A stretch of 64,000 nucleotides of DNA from Liolophura sinensis (lineage: Eukaryota > Mollusca > Polyplacophora > Chitonida > Chitonidae), in the NCBI RefSeq assembly GCF_032854445.1, contig NC_088301.1:43829116-43893115 (forward strand), in the 5' to 3' direction. Positions within the stretch are counted from its first letter, which is position 1. The number at the start of each line of letters is the position of its first letter. Below are positions 50,288 to 61,900 of the stretch, piece by piece. The notes under the pieces are model-generated. The model was given only the letters and a program-made list of their open reading frames with translations. It was not told the DNA's origin and did no database searches. The translations under genes were made by a program, and so were the position numbers.

Positions 50288-53200
50288 TCAGCTCTTCCTT
50301 ACAACTGCAACACCAGCATCACACCGCTGCACCATCAAACTGCGTTCAAGGAGCTCCCAGGTATCAGTCAGAGGGTCGTAACACTCCACCGAGTTCAACA
50401 ACGTGTTCCCATCATATCTGTTAACGACATATACAGTTGGGTGGTTGATTAATTTATTGATTTAAAGGTACCTGCAGATAAATGCAAGGTAATGTAACAA
50501 GTTTTTGTTTGTTTGTGTGATTGGTGTTGTACACCATACTAAAAAATATTTCACTTACATGACAACAGCCAGCATTATGTTAGGAGGAAACCAGTCATTG
50601 GTGAGAGGCTCCTGGGTCATTGCACTGTGCTAGCACGCTAACTATCTCAGCCATGAAAGCTCCCTAATAAGCTTTTGAAAGGAAACAGATGGTGGGAATA
50701 AAGCTGCATGACCCATGCTGATAAAAATACCAATTAACTGAGCAGGTGACACAGGTAATCAATGGTCAATTTAACATGAAAAAGGCTGTGCAGCAATTTA
50801 GGATGTTTTTTTAGTCACATACTATGCACTTTAATAATACAGATGCCCTTACAATGAACACGAGTCAAAAGTCTTTGAGATGAATTTACTCTAATTTACT
50901 GACATCTTTCCTAAAACAAACTTCAATACAAGTCAGACCAAACTTTTATGATAGAATGACTTTCCCAAATCAAAATTTGTTCTCAAGCTAGCAAGATCAA
51001 GGCCCAGTTTCATAAAGCTGAGTACGACATTTTTTTTTACCTTACATTTATTTTGTACATCATACTTACTGTACCATTGTTGTACATGTTTGATTATCGT
51101 GCCTAAGTTTCCTCACCACCTGTCCATAAGTGTACCTTACCTGTTCACTCTCACCTTCCGCTGATAATGGTCCCATTTTGCATTATGACAGTCTGTCATA
51201 TACATTTACCAAAGTTTGGCTGATTACACACATGTATATGTATTTGTCCATACACCATCTGCGTTCGCTGATTGACAATGGCTGATTAGACTGATTAATC
51301 TGTTGACATACACTGATCAGAGCTGCAGACCATGTCCACATGGGGTATATAAATCACATCAGGGTTTTTAGTAACTTAAACTCAGTGCAGGTGCTCTACT
51401 GTGCAGGAACATGTTTGATGGGTTCAGCAGATATCATATCAGCATTACCAGCAGGTACAATGGCTTGCATGTATATATACGTAAGAATGGCTTTCTCAAT
51501 GATAAATAATGTAGGTCCAAATCATTACCCACATGTTGAGTAGGATGTAAACCTTGGGTGTGACATCTTATAATATGTATGCAAGACAACCCCCACAAAA
51601 TACATACCCTGCCACAACCATGAGTTTTCCACGGAGGACACATGCACCTACATAACAACGTGGGATGATCATGTGACTGACAGACAGCCACTGGCCCGTG
51701 TGTATGTTGTACGACTCCACGCTCGACAGGTGGTTAGCGCCATCATACCCACCACAGACATATATCATGTCATTCACCACAGCAATCCCAGCACCTGTAA
51801 TCCAATCCAGAAAATATGCTACTATGCCTTTCTTGCTTTAATACAGAAAAAACACATTTAATGCACTTTCTGATTCTGATAAACCTAAAATAAGAATTTC
51901 AATTAACTTGAATAAGAGTCTGTACAATTCTTTTTTCAGTTTTCATATACAATGAATGGGCCAATTAAGTCACAACAAATACCTGAATTTATATATATCT
52001 ATATATATATATATGTTAACTTGGAACTGATTAATGTTTTGTGAAAATTATTTTTTTTATTATTATTTTTTTTTAGTGACCCGTGTGACCGCCGAGTGGT
52101 TGTGTGAGTGAATGGAGCGCTCAGGGAAGATCAATACTGTCATATTGACAGAATTTGTTACCCTCTGAAAATAAAGATGATATTATTATTATTATTATTA
52201 TTATTATAAAATCTAGCCTTATTCACACCTGGACAGGTTATCACCAGATGAGTCTTACCTGACCGCTGGGTACACATCGGGGTAACACTGGACCAGAGCT
52301 GACAACTGGGATCATATTTCTCCACAGAATCAAGGAGGTTGATACCATCATAACCACCTATACAATAAATCATGTCGCCAGCAACAACAAGCCCTGCTCC
52401 TTCTCTCCCCACAGCCATCCCACTGAGCATGCTCCATTGGTCGAGGGCAGGGCTGTAGCTTTCCATGCTGGTGTGTCGAGTGAAGCCATCAAATCCACCA
52501 CAAACATAAATACTGTCTGCATAGTAAAATAAAAGGTCATAAACTTTGGAGAGTGCAGCACAGACCCTCAAATTTTATCATTTAGGTGTAGGAATCTGTG
52601 AATTATTAGACAAGTTGAAAGTATTTTGGATATTTTATTTTATCTGTGCACTCATACAATGTGTCGATTAAGAAAAGAATAGTATTCCAATTCAACGCAA
52701 CACTCATGCCAAGATTTTAACATGACAGAGCATGGGTGAAAAATTCAGAAAGTTCGAAAAAAAAATAAAACCCATTATAAATCTTTAATGAACTGAAAAA
52801 TCTTTAATGAGTCTGAAAAATGAATTACCTTTATATACACAGACGCCAGCTAGTCCCCTTCTTTGCTGCATGGAGGACACTGTCATCCAGACTGGTTCAT
52901 CACTAGTCAGGTCCAAACACTCCACTGTACTCAATCTGGATTGGCCATCATATCCACCAATCACATACACCCTACCATTAAGAGCTTCAGAAGCCACATA
53001 TCTGCGTCTTCTTGATAAATTCTGTAACAGACAATACAATCATAAATTTACAGCTCGAATGACCCAACAAAAATAAACTTTTATAATTATAATTACACAC
53101 ATGTATATAAAATGCTTTAAAGTGCAATATCCTGAGAAAAAATAAAAAGAGAGTTAAGTAAACTAATATTTCCAAAAGTAAAGAGTAAACATTAAACATT

Positions 53201-56200
53201 TTGCCTAATCTTATAATGGAATTGGTGGCTTCTTTTTTTCAGGATCAGTATTCTGTGAAAGACCAAGGTCTGGTGGAAAGGGTGTCAAGATACAGTGACT
53301 GGATTGGGAGCCATGTGTCAAGATACAGTAACTGGATTGAGAGCTATGTGTCAAGATACAGTGAGTGGATTGGGAGTGATGTGTCAAGATACAGTGACTG
53401 GATTGGGAGCCATGTGTTAGCATACAGTGACTGGATTGGGAGCCATGTGTCAAGATACAGTGACTGGATTGGGAGCTATGTGTCAAGATACAGTGACTGG
53501 TCTGGGAGCCATGTGTCAAGATACAGTGACTGGATTGGGAGTCATGTGTCAAGATACGGTGACTGGATTGAGAGCCATGTGTCAAGATACAGTGACTGGA
53601 TTGGGAGTCAAGTGTCAAGATACAGTGACTGGATTGGGAGTCATGTGTCAAGATACAGTGACTGGATTGGGAACCATGTGTCAAGATACAGTGACTGGAT
53701 TGGGAGCTACGCGTCAAGATACAGTGACTGGAATGGGAGCCATGTGTCAAGATACAGTGACTGGATTGGGAGCCATGTGTTAGCATACAGTGACTGGATT
53801 GGGAGCCATGTGTCAAGATACAGTTACTGGATTGGGAGCCATGTGTTAGCATACAGTGACTGGATTGGGAGCCATGTGTCAAGATACAGTGACTGGATTG
53901 GGAGCTATGTGTCAAGATACAGTGACTGGTCTGGGAGCCATGTGTCAAGATACAGTGACTGGATTGGGAGTCATGTGTCAAGATACAGTGACTGGAATGG
54001 GAGCCATGTGTAAAGATACAGTGACTGGATTGGGAGTCATGTGTCAAGATACAGTGACTGGATTGGGAGCCATGTGTCAAGATACAGTGACTGGATTGGG
54101 AGCCATGTGTCAAGATACAGTGACTGGATTGGGAGCCATGTGTCAAGATACAGTGACTGGATTGGGAGTCATGTGTCAAGATACAGTGACTGGATTGGGA
54201 GCCATGTGTCAAGATACAGTAACTGGATTGAGAGCTATGTGTCAAGGTACAGTGACTGGATTGGGAGCCATGTGTCAAGATACAGTGACTGGTCTGGGAG
54301 CCATGTGTCAAGATACAGTGACTGGATTGGGAGTCATGTGTCAAGATACAGTGACTGGAATGGGAGCCATGTGTAAAGATACAGTGACTGGATTGGGAGT
54401 CATGTGTCAAGATACAGTGACTGGATTGGGAGCCATGTGTCAAGATACAGTGACTGGATTGGGAGCCATGTGTCAAGATACAGTGACTGGATTGGGAGCC
54501 ATGTGTTACAGTGATTGGGTGGGATGTCATGTTGGGTATCAGTAAGCAATGACTGGGTGAGACCTCTTATTTGGTGTCGCTGTGCAGTGACTGGGTGGGA
54601 CATCATGTCTGTATACAGTGAATAGGTATCATGTCAGATGTCAGTATACTGTGATTGGTTGTGGTGTTATGTCTGGTGTCAGTGTCAGCTGTGACTGAGA
54701 GGACATCATGTCAGATGTCAGTATACTGTGATTGGTTGTGGTGTTATGTCTGGTGTCAGTGTCAGCTGTGACTGAGAGGACATCATGTCAGATGTCAGTA
54801 TACTGTGATTGGTTGTGGTGTTATGTCTGGTGTCAGTGTCAGCTGTGACTGAGAGGACATCATGTCAGGTGAATCAAGATCACGCACATTTCTACGTGAT
54901 CCTACAGTGCTGAGACAAAGCTCAGAGCAGTGATTTCCCCCCAATTTGGGGATAATTGTTGATAGAGGAGTATCAGATATTTAATAAGTATTTTCAGATT
55001 CCATGAATCTAAATCTCTACCTATAGTATAAAAATCAAGCAACTGCCTACATCTGAAGGGATCAAAACCACCCAAAATAAAAATAAACTATTTACTCATG
55101 TATTAGCTAATGAATATTAAGTTATTCAACATCATGGCGCTCGCGATAGACGGCATGAAAAGTGAGTTCGAGGAAGTAATAGCATGTGCCAAGGCAAGAG
55201 TTAAAGGCAAAGCAGATCACCACTCTTCGCACGACATATAAGCAACAAGATGTCATTGCAGTCTAATCGACTGGATACGGTCAAAGTCTTGTACATGCTG
55301 GTGTCAGTATACATGCTGTGACTGGGCAGGCATCATGTCTGGTGTCAGTGTACAATGACTGAGTTGGGCATAATGCTGGGTGTCAGTATACTATGATAAC
55401 ATCAGGTCTGGTGTGAGTACAGAGTGACTGGGCAGGCATCATGTCTGGTGTCAGTGTACAATGACTGAGTTGGGCATAATGCTGGGTGTCAGTATACTAT
55501 GATAACATCAGGTCTGGTGTGAGTACAGAGTGACTGGGCAGGCATCATGTCTGGTGTCAGTGTACAATGACTGAGTTGGGCATAATGCTGGTGTCAGTAT
55601 ACATGCTGTGACTGGGCAGGCATCATGTCTGGTGTCAGTGTACAATGACTGAGTTGGGCATAATGCTGGGTGTCAGTATACTATGATAACATCAGGTCTG
55701 GTGTGAGTACAGAGTGACTGGGTGGGGTGTCAGTGTACAGTAACTTGGTGGAGCATTATGTCTGGTGTGAGTACAGAGTGACTGGGTGGGACATAATGTC
55801 TGGTGTCTGTATACAGTAACTGGGTGGGGTGTCAAATCAGGTATCAGTGTACAGTGATTGGGTGAAGCATCATGTCTGAGGTCTGCACGCTGTGACTGAG
55901 CGGGTTGTTATATGTTGGGTGCCAGTGTACAATGAATGTGTGATGTGTCACAATAAGTGCATGCTAGTATGCCATTGCAGCCGATTTTTTTCAAATGAAC
56001 AAAGAATCCAATATGCATTCTTCAAGATTTCCCTTCCCTGATCTCCTTTCAATAGTGTGTTTAAAGACAAAGGGGCTTACAGGTAGCCTGGTCCACTCTT
56101 TGGCCTTTGGGTCATACACTTCCACCCCGTCAATTAGGTTTTGGTGGGAACCAAATCCTCCCAAAACAATCAGGACATCATCAATGCCTGCAACAGACAT

Positions 56201-59200
56201 TGAGGTCTTAACACTGGTTGGCCAGCACAAGTATGGGTAAGTCACAACTTTGCAGTTAGTTATGTCATCTACTAATCCCAAAACTATACATTCAACCTGA
56301 TTAACTGTAAATCCTACTTTACAAGTGATTTTTGAGTACAATGATCCTATTTGCAACTACACTGCACATTGAGCTGACATTTTGAAATGATGATAATGAA
56401 ATCAGAATCAACATACATACAGTACATAAAGCTGTACCCAGGTCAGAAAAGCTCTAAACACTCTTCATTAAACAGGGCATAGATATTCTTCAAAAATTTA
56501 CCATTATCAAATTCTTTTGAAATCTTCATATATTTCCATATCATATCACTGCCATATTTTGTAAAAAAAAAATGCTCCTGACCGTCCACACATCATGCCA
56601 ATTTACTCTGAGGCAACTCAGAATATGCTTTTTTTTTATAATGTACCATTAAGGACAACATTTACTGGTTCTAATTCAATACACATTCAATGCTAGGAAA
56701 GCACAAGCCCACCTGTCCTTGGTTTCATGCGGATGCCAGTCATCTGGTTTCGCAGATCTGGTCGAAGATGGAATTTTTTGGCTTCATCCAGCAGATCTCT
56801 ACACAAATGACTTCTTTTCATTAATTGCTGGAACATACAAGAGCAAATATATATTTAGAACTTTACGCTCGAGGCTAGACGCTATCTACCTTTGGAAAAA
56901 CTAATATCAGACATTATGTATTTATTACGCATCAGACAAAATGCTCCGCTTTTCATTGGACAACAATGGACACATGGGGTACAGATATATTCTCAAATCC
57001 TTCAGATAAATGTATCTACTGAGTAGGTTATCTCCCTTTGTTGGGTTGTCAGTACAATGGTCCCATCACTGAAGCGATTTACCTGTACATCGGTCTTCTG
57101 CACAGAATTGATGTTTCTGAATTGATGGGTCTTTGCAGGATAAATTTGTTACACGGTTACTCAGTGATATGATACACAAATATATGGTGTCCATAATCCT
57201 CATATTGAGCTCGGCATCACCTGAGGATTATTGACACCATATATTTACGTATCATATCACTGACTAATCATGTAACTGGATTACTGGGCATGCATGCTTA
57301 GGGTTTAATGCCATGCCTAACAATTTTTCAGTCATATGATGACAAGCAGTCAGCAGGTGTGTGTACATATATTTTGTCTTCTTGTGACGAGTTCATGCTG
57401 TCAAAGTGCTGCCGCCACTGAAGTTTCATGCCGAAGACACCAGACCTGACACCCCACCCAATCACATTACACTGGCACCGGGCCAACCAGTCCTGTTTCC
57501 TTGCTCTAACCCCTGAGTGCTGAGTGCCAAGCGAGACAGCAACAAATACATGTACCATTTTTAAAGTCTTTGTTATCACCTGAACCGGGTTTGATCCCTG
57601 GTCTCCTGATTTCAAGGCTGATGCCCTGACAATTAGGCCACAGAAGCTAATGACATACAATGATTACTTATAATATTGTTATGATGCTTAAGCTTGATTT
57701 GATGTAAAATAACACAGTACACACTAAACTCAAAATAAATCATTAAATCAAATTGAGGAGCATTGAATGAGGAGACTGAATAAGAAATTTATGTCTTGTG
57801 CAACACGCTTTTTCTTTTTACACATCAAAATGACCTGATGTGTCTAAAAATAATAGGTGCGTCTTTTCCACTGCTTCTACACCTTGTTATACATTTTCTT
57901 CCACTGCATATAAAAGGGTTGGTATCATGACCACATCTGCATGTATTGTACATAAAGTATATTTATATACGGGCAGTTAATGGATCTTCCTGCATACGAT
58001 TGAAGAGGAAGCCAGCATGACCTGTACTTTTTGTTTGATGACACAATCAAGAATTTTCACTCATACAATGGTCAGTCTTCTGGGTGGCAGTAACCAATTC
58101 CTGCAAGATAACAGTAACCATTCCCATATGTAACATGCTTGTAAATCTACAAGCTTTTCAACACCGATTCTAAAAATGGTATGTTTGTGTCACTAAAGAA
58201 GCAACCTTCATAAAACTGTGCAAATAATTTCTCTACACCCCATAGCTCCCTCAGAATGTTCCAAAGTATTGGTCACAGTGGTGGTTGAAAAGGTTGAAGA
58301 ATTAGGGTATGTCATAATGAGTAAGTGTTCTTTCTTCAATATTCTTGTGTCATCCCACAAGGCTCCTTAGGCCACTTACTGCCACCAATGCCCCTACACA
58401 TAATACATGGAGGGGAATCTAGAAAATTTCCCTTTACCTCTTCGAGGATTGGACTGAACCACATCCCATGTGACAAGCACATTAATCACATATGATCTGA
58501 TTGGTGTTTTACGCCGTACTCAAGAACAGTTCACTTATACGTTGGCAGCAAGCATTATGGTCGGAGGAAACCTGTCAGAGCCTGGATGAAACCCACAACC
58601 ATCCACTGGTTGTTCATAGACCTTCTCACGTAGAGGTAGCCAACATGAGCTGTACTTGAACTCTAAGCGACCCCAATGGTGAGAGGGTCCAGGATCATTG
58701 CGCCAAGAACCTAGCTATAAAAGTCAACCATCTTAACCACATGGTCAGTGCCCAAATCCTTGTAAGAATTCCATCAGTCCTAGGACACATTACATGACAT
58801 GACCTACTAATTCCTACAAACCTCATTATCAACAACATCAGTGATGTATCTCACACTTAACAAGGGCAGTCTGACATGCTCCAATAAGCAAGGGAGATAA
58901 TCCCTTCTCCCCTCCTCATCCCACTTCACCCAGTTTAGAACTGCTTCATAAATTGGTTCTTCACAAGCTATCTGTTGATAAAATAAAAAGACCCATAAAC
59001 AATTTCCACTCTATATATGAAACTGCATATCAATCAAATTAGTTTGAAAAACAGATATTGTTTGAACAAAGCAAATAACATTATGGTTCAAGTAAAACAA
59101 AAGTACAAGCATATATAAAGTATGTGTACATAAAAGTACATTATCTTTTACAATAGTCCCGTGGAAATATTTTTTTTTCACTTGTGATACCTGTATTTCA

Positions 59201-60847
59201 TCACTTTTTATTAAGGTCTCCACTTCATCGTGTGACAAGGTTTTGAACTCTTCATTGTCTATCACTTCTTCAAAATTGCGATAACTAAACACCTCAGCTG
59301 CACTCTTCAGGGAATAGCATGAATGGCTTTCAGCAAACAGTTTGATACCCAAGCAGTTGGACGGGTGAAGCTGCTTCTCCAAAAATGCACAACATGCCTG
59401 TTTCACTCCTGAATACAGAAAAGTAATGTTTTATAGGGAAATTCAGTTCATTTTATTAAGATACAAACTTTGTTTTTCTTCTACAGATAACTTATTAATT
59501 TAATGTTAAATTCACACCATAGATGAGTTTATGTTATAAGTTTTTAGGACATTAGAAAATATCTCCATCAATATAATACTTTTTGGTTTAGTTAATTATG
59601 GTTATTCAGTTTATAGTTAAAACTGGAAGACAATGAAGGGGCAATAAATGGCACACTACCTGTCTGCTGGTAGAGACATCACATTGGAAGAATTTATGAA
59701 AGGCTTATTACCTGTAAGTTGGGGGGAGAGGTGCTGCTGGATGTATTTTACATGCATAGAACATCACCTGTAAGTTGGAGGAGACATGCTGCTGGAAGCA
59801 GTTCTTGCACATTCTCCACACTGACATTGACAGACTCTGTGTACACAAAGTCTAACAGGACTTCCATGACATCTCCTGAGATTCCATGCAGTTCTATCAT
59901 ATACTTGTCCTTCTCTGACATCTGTGGAGATTCAAGGTGTCTGAATTTAAGTTGAAACCAAGCCTGCACCATTCTTAGGCCAAAGGGTTGGCTTTTTATA
60001 TATCAGGGTATATTTTCTGTTTCACCAAGAAGTATGAGTATCTAACTGACTAAAATTATAAGTATATAAGATGGTGACAAGAATGCAATTTAACAACAAT
60101 TATGCCATTAAATAAACATAATATCTTCAACATTTGTGGTATTGCCAGTTATTTTGTCTCTCTTATTTTTCTTTCCCTACTAATTTTTCACCCCTAGTTA
60201 AGTTGGAAGGTTTTCTCAGCACAATACAAAAAAAAAAAAAATTGCTCTGCTGGAAAGCAAAAATTAGGCCCCTAGTTCTTGAATTTTACATACAGTCCTT
60301 TTTACAAAACAATGCACACAGTGAAAAGTTTCGTTAGTATTATGCATGCATTCATGTCAAGAATGTCTTAACAATATCCTCATTTGTGCACACAATGATG
60401 TTATTTTAGATGCTCTACATGATTCATCTTAAATTTTAAAATCAAACATATTCATTATTTGTACGATCTTGCACAGCTTAAATGTAGTCCAAAAGGTTTA
60501 GTTATGTCAAAAAAATTTTCCAGTACACCTGCCATTACACTTTACTTTCACTTTAAGTATAGGAAGTGATTTAGTTTCCTTTCATAAAAGTTTTAATGAG
60601 AAGCTTTGTACACTAGTCAAGGAATTCGACATCACCCAATTTGTGAAATGAAATTTACATATACCTCATTGGTAAACATTGCGCAGAAATAGTCACTACA
60701 AGCAGCCAACACGATCCTGTGGGCAGCAAACTCCTGCCCTGCAACCTTAAGTGTAACGTCGCACAAGGTGTCAGTTTTACGTAGAGTATTCATGGTTGTC
60801 AAAATTGACTTTGCATGACACTCTGTAAAAATCTGACCGTCCTCCAT
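50288..60847 (-). CDS. KLHL12: Kelch-like protein 12, complete, ten coding exons
   Basis: Substrate adaptor for CUL3 ubiquitin ligases; the vertebrate orthologue targets SEC31 (COPII) and Dishevelled. Exons in order: 60847-60665, 59921-59768, 59408-59191, 58971-58822, 56827-56713, 56187-56081, 53021-52829, 52516-52259, 51794-51608, 50417-50288. They total 1695 nt, 564 residues (human 568), all GT-AG with compatible phases. The BTB domain (about 1-125) has [20 protein letters not shown] and [20 protein letters not shown]; then a BACK domain (about 130-240, [14 protein letters not shown]); six Kelch blades follow (about 275-564) with GGYDG/GGFDG signatures such as [19 protein letters not shown] and [20 protein letters not shown]. 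The end [12 protein letters not shown] matches the family. Introns carry two SINE families, a hairpin and large minisatellites. Confidence 0.97.
50505..50665 (-). mobile_element. Internally deleted family-1 SINE
   Basis: 3' domain (gattggtgttgtacaccata, atatttcacttacatgacaa) is joined directly to the tRNA-head side (ctgggtcattgcactgtgct, agcacgctaactatctcagc), with the central core missing. It lies in the last KLHL12 intron. Confidence 0.75.
52077..52206 (+). mobile_element. Short SINE-like unit with an (ATT)n tail
   Basis: tgaccgccgagtggttgtgt has an A-box-like look. It is followed by about 90 bases ending ctctgaaaataaagatgata and a perfect (ATT)n run (about 52180-52206), a typical retroposon 3' end. 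Only one copy in the window, so the identity is tentative. In KLHL12 intron 8. Confidence 0.4.
53275..54515 (+). repeat. 33 bp minisatellite in KLHL12 intron 6
   Basis: About 37 tandem copies of a 33-base unit (tgtcaagatacagtgactgg followed by attgggagccatg), with variants such as gagccatgtgttagcatacag. Because the unit is divisible by three, long frames stay open on both strands (270 aa plus, 439 aa minus). These are repeat artefacts inside an intron. Higher-order blocks of about 430 bp seem to be duplicated within the array (compare 53760-54010 with 54180-54380). Confidence 0.97.
54620..54868 (+). repeat. About 77 bp tandem repeat, three copies
   Basis: Three near-identical units with gtcagtatactgtgattggt, tgtggtgttatgtctggtgt and cagtgtcagctgtgactgag. 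The motif gtcagtatac-tgtgactg is related to the neighbouring 33 bp unit. Confidence 0.95.
54869..55296. other. Non-repetitive island between minisatellite blocks
   Basis: Unique sequence between the tandem arrays in KLHL12 intron 6. It contains the small plus-strand frame at 55134-55241 and nothing else recognisable. Confidence 0.6.
55134..55241 (+). CDS. Small open reading frame, 35 aa, antisense in a KLHL12 intron
   Basis: Starts atcatggcgctcgcgatag and encodes [20 protein letters not shown], then [15 protein letters not shown] and TAA. The composition is richer in GC and charged residues than the surrounding intron, and the start context is reasonable. There is no homology I recognise. 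It could be a retroposed gene scrap or chance. Confidence 0.2.
   Translation: MALAIDGMKSEFEEVIACAKARVKGKADHHSSHDI
55297..55935 (+). repeat. Long-unit tandem repeat (about 107 bp) grading into single motifs
   Basis: At least three copies of a composite unit: atgtctggtgtcagtgtaca, atgactgagttgggcataat, gctgggtgtcagtatactat, gataacatcaggtctggtgt, then gagtacagagtgactgggca. Toward the right the units shorten to variants of ggtgtcagtgtacagtgactgggt. The common core ties it to the two arrays on its left. Confidence 0.93.
57161..57263. mobile_element. Strong foldback hairpin (42 bp arms)
   Basis: 57161-57202 and 57222-57263 are reverse complements with about three mismatches (left arm tcagtgatatgatacacaaa then tatatggtgtccataatcct; right arm tgaggattattgacaccata). 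The loop is 19 bases. Weaker pairing continues outward (ggttac against gtaact). It is in the KLHL12 intron between the exons at 58822 and 56827. Most likely a palindromic MITE; a small-RNA hairpin is an alternative. Confidence 0.85.
57298..57652 (-). mobile_element. tRNA-headed SINE, family 2
   Basis: On the minus strand a tRNA-like head at 57650 (TCTGTGGCCTAATTGTCAGG, B-box-like GGGATCAAACCCGG) leads into a body ending in the conserved 3' domain, which reads on plus as ttagggtttaatgccatgcc, then taacaatttttcagtcatat. A second partial copy is at 61018. Also a lophotrochozoan-type repeat from memory. The 110 aa frame inside it (57328-57660) is not a gene. Confidence 0.8.
58496..58745 (-). mobile_element. 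Family-1 SINE in KLHL12 intron 4
   Basis: Blocks gattggtgttttacgccgta, cattatggtcggaggaaacc and gaaacccacaaccatccact, with a degraded tRNA-head side (ctataaaagtcaaccatctt). Minus orientation, ending about 75 bases from the exon at 58822. Confidence 0.82.
59710..59795. repeat. Partial duplication of a KLHL12 exon edge and its donor
   Basis: 59766-59795 (acctgtaagttggaggagac, then atgctgctgga), which covers the donor and last codons of KLHL12 exon 2, recurs imperfectly at 59710-59741 (acctgtaagttggggggaga, then ggtgctgctgga), 56 bases into the intron. A duplicate splice donor may exist there. Confidence 0.7.
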
Positions 60848-60868
60848 TTTCTAACCTTGCCACCACAC
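60848..60868 (-). promoter_or_regulatory. KLHL12 5' UTR of the start exon, with acceptor
   Basis: On the minus strand TTTTCAG|GTGTGG marks an acceptor with the exon starting at 60868, 21 bases before the ATG, so the first KLHL12 intron lies in the 5' UTR. Confidence 0.65.
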
Positions 60869-61017
60869 CTGAAAAGAGAAATTTGGAAAATGCAAAAACA
60901 TCTTCAGTTTGTGGTTACTCAGTGTGTGTCTACACTGTCACTTAATATTGTATTAAATTTTCAATACTACAGATTTGAAATGAGGTCGCTCTTAAACTAT
61001 AAACTATAGAGTGAGTG

Positions 61018-61165
61018 AGTGCTTAGGGTTTAATGTCAGACTTAACAATTTTTCAGTCATATTACGATGAACGAGTCCATAGAGTGCATGTAATGTGCCT
61101 CCTAGTTGCACAACGGGAATTATGCCGCCCCACCCGCGTCATTATACTGCCACAAAATAAATGTT
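61018..61165 (-). mobile_element. Family-2 SINE fragment
   Basis: gtgcttagggtttaatgtca, then taacaatttttcagtcatat, and tgtgcctcctagttgcacaa match the 3' domain of the copy at 57298-57652 and its usual extension. The tRNA head is absent. It lies in the inferred KLHL12 5' UTR intron. Confidence 0.75.
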
Positions 61166-61694
61166 TGGAACATAAGCATGCTCGCCAATATATAATTCAG
61201 CAAATGACATGTTCTATCTGCTACCTACAATGCTTTATGCTTTTCTGGTCAGTCAATATTTAAGATGGAAATTTATTCTGCCTTTATAAAATGTTCCTGA
61301 ATTAAATATGATCGGCCATTGTGAATCTTTGAATAAATACCACATTTTTAAAGAAGAGGAATAACTTTTTTATGTTTCAGTCGATGCTACATAAATACTT
61401 TTTGCCTGAATAATAGACCTATCATCCAATTTCTAGTTTTCTTCTCCTGTCAGTTAGATTAGCTTTATTTTGTTTCTTGTTATTACTTTTTTTGTTGTTG
61501 TTGTTTTTTGTGGGGGCGGGGGGGGGGGGTCATGTCTAAAGAAACTGTAGCATCTTTAATGTTTCATGAGGGTATCAGGGGCTGACGTCGTAGTACATTA
61601 TTATCAATATTAGGCGAGACAGTGTTGTTGTTGTTCAACATCAAGGACTCTGAATAATTCCTTTTTGTGATTTTCACAAAAAAATTTTACTTAC
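61166..61694. other. Rest of the inferred KLHL12 5' UTR intron
   Basis: Non-coding, with a G-rich run at about 61511-61530 (gggggcggggggggggg) that could form a G-quadruplex. No other feature recognised. Confidence 0.45.
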
Positions 61695-61900
61695 AGTCAC
61701 AAACTCAAATTCGTGGAGAATGCACTTAAACTGTGACAAAGTCTTGTATCTATTGCCAGCTGACAAGCGTCACGTATAGAGAAATTTATCTTCATAATGT
61801 TCCATGCTGTAAATTTTGACATCTCGATATCGGAAGTTTTGATAATAGTAGCGACACCTAGCGTCAGCAGGTTGAAAAATCGGTCAACTCTTGGCCGGCC
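61695..61900 (-). promoter_or_regulatory. Probable KLHL12 first (non-coding) exon and promoter
   Basis: A strong minus-strand donor, GACT|GTAAGT (exon ends at 61695), would splice to the acceptor at 60868. The upstream 200 bases are more CG-rich than the flanks. The transcription start is not visible, so the right edge is a guess. Confidence 0.45.

Noticed and set aside
53201-54545. Long open frames (270 and 229 aa plus, 439 aa minus)
   Set aside because: They are made entirely of a 33 bp tandem repeat inside a KLHL12 intron. The period is divisible by three, so stops are excluded in whole frames on both strands.
57328-57660. 110 aa minus-strand frame
   Set aside because: It lies wholly within a family-2 SINE.
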